Part shown: positions 59,830 to 64,000 of the stretch, piece after piece
Numbering within the stretch: position 1 is the first letter of the stretch
How the letters are laid out: every line of letters begins with the position of its first letter
Source: Loxodes magnus
Lineage: Eukaryota; Ciliophora; Karyorelictea; Loxodida; Loxodidae
Direction: 5' to 3'
Assembly (NCBI GenBank): GCA_946699065.1
Contig: CAMPDV010000084.1
Coordinates: forward strand, 372,001-436,000
DNA: 64,000 bases
Position numbers and translations under genes: made by a program
The notes under the pieces: model-generated
What the model was told of the DNA's origin: nothing
The model's database searches: none
The model's input: the letters and a program-made list of their open reading frames with translations, nothing else

Positions 59830-62800
59830 TTTATTAAATATAGTTATTCAAAAGAAAACTTTTACATATCACTACTTTCGTTTTGATTCCTAGCTTTCCT
59901 ATCAGATTTAAATCCAGCTATTTTAAAATCTCCATCACTAAATGAAAAAATTACTGTTCTATTTATTACTCAGAGCTACTCTGTATAATTTTAGTTTAGC
60001 TTTTCGTTGGCAATCTCTCACATAGTAACGAATCTAGTTTCAGACAAGTTTGGTCAAATTAAACTAAATCAAAACTTAGAGACTAAGAAGATGATTCTTA
60101 AAGTTATTTTATCTTTTAAATCGAAAATCTTGTTTAATTGATCGATTGTACTTAATAATCTCCTTTTTCTTCTTCTGATTTCAAAACAATCTTATCAGCT
60201 CCTTCTTAATTTAGTTCTGTAATAGGTATTTATAAATAAGATCGACTTTGAATGATTTAATTAGCAAGAGTTATTTAATTCTTTTTAAAGTTTGCTAGAA
60301 AAGACTGTATAATCCTAACATTCTGTAATGGTCTAAAAGCAAACCGAAACAGTTTCGTATTATCTTACTGCTTCCGATAGAGAAACTTTGGACTTTTCTT
60401 TATTCAAAAGATTCCTATTGTTGCTATAATTAACCATCCTCCTATTGCCAAATTAATCCACATTTCTTATAAATCATATTAGGTGTATAGAGATAGAGTA
60501 GTCAATGAAGAAATCCAAATTATCATTGATAGAAATATTATTTAAAGTCGAAAGACTCTTTAGTAATTATAAGGATTTAGCTTACATACATAGAAGGTAT
60601 AAGCAAGAATTAAGCAGACAAATAGCAAGCTATGTTCTTTCTAATAGTGCTCAGATAAAGATTTTTGGAAAGATATGAATAAAATCTGAAAGATAGGTTT
60701 GAGAGTAATAAATTGGATAGTCTATTTTATGTGCGTTTCATTTTGGAGATGCTAAAGAAAAGGATTTAAAAATGTTAAAATTGAAGCGCAAGTAAGAGTG
60801 CAGAGAGAGGATCCTGCTAAATATGCTATATGTTACCCCTGCCAACAGAACATATAGCAATTATTTTAGAAAAAGCTTTCTTTCCATTCTAAAGTATCAT
60901 TTCTATCAATATCAACTGCTTCTTCACATCTAAAAATCTCTAATGTAATATTAAGTACTGGTACAAAAATCGATGAACTTAAAATAGGTAAAAAGTAAAA
61001 AGAAATAGAAGTTAGAAGTTTAACTAGCTCATTTCGAGGGAATTTTTCTTCTAATCTTTAGCAGATAATAATCAGCATTAAAAGCCAAATTAAAATTAAA
61101 GTACATACAGAAATTAGCAAAAACTCATAAGTTTTATTGTCTAGTAAAATATAGTCATAAAGATCCATCTTAAAAATGATAAAAAACTTCTAAAAATAAA
61201 TTGAAATCGTTTCTATATTTGGACCTAATGCAACAAATTAGCAATGCTAAACAAAGAAAATGAAGAACCAAATTCCATCGTCAACTGACATCGCAGTTAA
61301 TTAATTTAGTTTTTATATTTCCAACTTCTTCCAAGTTTTAAAGCTTAAGAAGGCAAAAAGAGAAGTTAAAAATGTAGATATAATTAGTATTCCTACGAAT
61401 AAAATAAAACCATTTTCAAAATGTTTTATTTCTCTACTCCTAAAAGGACAATCTATATCTTCTATGAAGTCTTTTGGAATATTAAAAGTTCCATCACTTC
61501 ATATTATTTCTTCTTCAAGTTAAAAAATAATAGGACAAGTAACACAAAACAATCCTATTTTCTTAGCTTCTCAATTATCATCTTCAACCCTCCTAATATT
61601 TAATATGTCGTATCTTTTATTAACTGGGTCATTTGAATTTTATTCTATTTATAAAACTCCACTAGTACCTACTATTTTCGCTTTTCTCAAAGCTTAATTT
61701 AAAACATCTCAATTATTGTAATTATATCCTCTTTAAACTGTATAATCGAGAGCTGCACCTAGAAAAAGAGTAGCATCAAAAGCATATGAAGCTAGTCAAT
61801 GAGGAGTTGTCCCATAAACTTTCTAATGCTCTTCAAATATTTGTTACCCATACTCCGTACTATAAGCAGATGGATTATATTATAAAGCCCCTTTTATTAT
61901 TTCAATGGTTTGTTAGTATTTAACTCCAATAATACTTTCAAGATTCTCATCTGAAATTCACTCATTCGCAATTCATATTCAATCACCAGCTCTTGCACCT
62001 AGTTCATATAAATAAGGAAAAATAAATTAAAGAGCATCTCCTTATAAACAGGCACAAATTCCTATCCGAGCGCCACTATTTTAAAATGCTAGAATCTAAG
62101 GCTTTCACAGTTTGCCATCTTTGTCATTAAGCGTCTAAGGAAATATTCTTTAATTTTAAGGATTTAATATTTCAATTCCCTAATTTTCTGCCTCTGCTTC
62201 TATTCCTTACCCAAGAGATTTTCCTCAAGTACTATTGTCATATAATAAGGCTATTTTTTTTCATTTATATAGCTTTATTATCATAATTTACAATATTGGC
62301 ATATATGCATCAGACTATATTACTCTTACAAAGTTAGGATATTTTGTACTATTTGAAAATATTTTGTTAGTGCAAGTTGTACCGATAAATGGTCTTCTTT
62401 ACTCTTGCGCATACAGAAATTCTAATCACTATTTAGAGATTCAGGATGAATATGGAGAAAGCATAGCGACTCCTGCTTGATTCCTTATTATTTAATACTC
62501 AGCTTCTATTTTCTCCTAATGTCATTGCCTATTTTCAATATAGTAGCCATTTGCTTTAATATAGTAGTATTTGAGAATGTCTTCTCTTAAATTGATCTGC
62601 ATAATGCTTAAATGTATTGCTTGTATAAATATATGGATTTGCTATATTATACTTCCATCTGTGTTATATTCATTAGCTTAAAACGATATTTAAATCTAAA
62701 TTTTTCCATCATTAGGCGTTGTCTCACTTTCTCCTAAGAAAATAAGTTATTTATCAAGTTAAACTTTCTCATTGGATATAATCCCTACTTCTACTAGTTT

Positions 62801-63730
62801 CTATCTCTATATATTAAATATCTTATAATGGAAATTTAAGTTTTGTATGCTTCTATAGTAATTTCTCGTGATACTATCTTTATCATGAACTTTATTAACT
62901 CATTAGCTTAGTTTATTTAAGTATGCATTTAGAAAATATCAGTCTAATTGAGCTTTAGTACTGAATACTTCTGGTGTGATTAAAATTAATCCCTCAGTCA
63001 TATTATAGATTCCTATATTTTTATAAATTTCGAATGAGGATAAGGAGCAATAAATCCATTAATATCCCTATATATCTAGACCCAATATTTTTGCTATGTT
63101 TTGTATTTCTAGAGTCATCTATGATTCTGATTGGAATATAAAGATGTTAACTCCTAGATTTTTTAGAATGCTTCCTTAAAAATAGATTAGCTTTTATTAA
63201 TTATTTATGTTTGTTAGCAAAAGCCTGACTCTGACATTCAAGTTAGAGTCATGCAAATAGTCCATTACAGGCTATATTTCTTTGTCTTATATAAGTCCTA
63301 AATTTCTTCACTTGAAGTAATCTAAAAATTACTTTATATATTAAGCTTCCACTTACGCACTCGGGGTAGTAAAAACTGAATAGTTAAATAACTTTTCATC
63401 CCTTTTTGCTTAGAATCCAGTTATAAGATGAACAATATTACCTCTTAAGCACTCCAAGTATATTTATTACGAAAAGAGCAAAGAGTTGGTTATGTCTATT
63501 ACAGCCAGTACATCATCAGGAAGACTATTAGCAAGCTAATGAATTTGAAACTAATCCCCAAGCTTATATTCCCTAAACAAAGTATGTGCTATAAACAAAT
63601 CTCTCTCATTATTTTAGATAAGCTCAAGTAGCTCAGTCCTACTTCTTTCTGAATATAGCGTTAAAATTAAGTAGCAATCTTATACTTAGAGTAAAATAAA
63701 GAGTATTGATACTAAAGGCAAATACGTCAT
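59830..63730 (-). CDS. Receptor with two PBP1/ANF-type ligand domains and eight membrane segments
   Basis: About 1300 residues from ATG 63730, probably a surface chemoreceptor. Signal peptide MTYLPLVSILFILLQVQDC. First periplasmic-binding-protein-like domain, residues about 25-340 (KWRNLGLIQDKEI, LGVNIFIFQSESQ). Second, about 390-760, with typical ANF-receptor signatures: RPFIGTTCTNKIFSNSTKYP, YKWKKIALLYDNSTWGKSLG, GARAGDWIWIANEWI and SYAFDATLFLGAALDYTV. A one-base shift near 61640 separates the end of this domain from NKRYDILNIRRVEDDN. Then membrane segments from about residue 770, the first being FILFVGILIISTFLTSLF and the last WLIIATIGIFWI near 60400, and a K/Q-rich cytoplasmic tail to about 59830. 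W is TGA at many conserved sites. ORFs at 61421-61603 and 62235-62480 are antisense shadows. The end is approximate. Confidence 0.85.
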
Positions 63731-64000
63731 TTTATATTTTCTATTTAGGTAATTATTTACTTAAAGCCTCTCTTTCTATACCTAGATTTAAATAAGATCT
63801 ATTTATTATCCTTCAGCTTAAAACTTTTATTATTTTAAGTACTCAATCTAGATAATAAAAGAAGCTCTAATTCAAATTATTGAATGGAAACTGGAAAGAG
63901 AAATAGAAAGAAATTAGCTATAAAAATTAGTAAACAGCAAGCATCAGAAATTCTTTTTATGATTTTAGTTTATTTTTGTGATCAAAACTTAAAAAAGCAG
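63731..64000. other. Upstream region of receptor gene
   Basis: 270 bases up to the window edge, upstream of the receptor start. No gene or motif recognised; presumably part of the receptor promoter. Confidence 0.4.

Noticed and set aside
61640..61690. A 15-17 nt intron explaining the receptor frame change
   Set aside because: Some heterotrichs have 15-16 nt introns, but no GT...AG segment of a length that restores the frame was found at this place; left as an unexplained shift.
62235..62480. 81-codon plus-strand ORF
   Set aside because: Antisense to the second ligand-binding domain of the receptor, which has clear conserved motifs.
1..64000. Telomere repeats, chromosome-breakage sequences, rRNA genes or CRISPR arrays
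   Set aside because: Read through for such patterns; only the 10-bp minisatellite and the large duplications were found, and none matches these classes.

Overview
This window is about three-quarters A+T. It is nuclear DNA of a ciliate that appears to use all three standard stop triplets as sense codons. Recognisable proteins read only if TAA and TAG mean glutamine and TGA means tryptophan. Examples are the Helitron helicase motif CYAQIIHKCQGTT (both Q are TAG or TAA), the retrotransposon nuclease motif SINETW (W is TGA), the zinc knuckle C-YY-C-KSKW-H-LLQN-C (W is TGA) and RGWVRFG in a host-like gene (W is TGA). Such codes are known from karyorelicts such as Loxodes and from Condylostoma; the exact organism is an inference. 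The density of decayed mobile elements suggests germline (micronuclear) DNA. Because open reading is nearly unlimited in this code, genes were called from conserved motifs, not ORF length, and most gene ends are approximate.

Layout. Positions 1-20297 (copy A, cut by the window edge) and 22290-49769 (copy B, complete here) are two copies of one repeat of at least about 25 kb. In order it carries: a plus-strand Helitron Rep/helicase gene; a plus-strand ubiquitin-protease-like (USP) gene whose catalytic Cys reads Ser; a minus-strand lysine/glutamine-rich gene; a minus-strand LINE (LINE1, endonuclease plus reverse transcriptase); a second LINE reverse transcriptase (LINE2); and a divergent pair of closely related genes with a Cys-rich part and an HGT-motif (PARP/ART-like) domain, separated by about 2.7 kb that holds a 10-bp minisatellite. 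Copy B has an extra tandem duplication of 3.43 kb containing the USP-like gene.

Four loci, one of them present in both repeat copies, hold short gag-only retroelements of 580-935 bp with 12-15 bp target-site duplications: 5629-6478, 11693-12626 (= 41082-42015), 24103-24685 and 51171-51982. They encode only a coiled-coil protein with a CCHC knuckle and resemble half-LINE elements. Copy B preserves the empty site for the 5629-6478 insertion.

Between the repeats (20298-22289) lies a 5' fragment of a receptor gene that ends where copy B begins. From 49770 to the end the DNA is single-copy. It holds a gag-only element, a pseudokinase relic, a SABATH-type carboxyl methyltransferase gene, two divergent unknown genes, a LINE 3' fragment, and a large receptor gene (59830-63730, minus) with a signal peptide, two periplasmic-binding-protein-like ligand domains and eight membrane segments. 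The fragment at 21536-22289 is a paralogue of this receptor.
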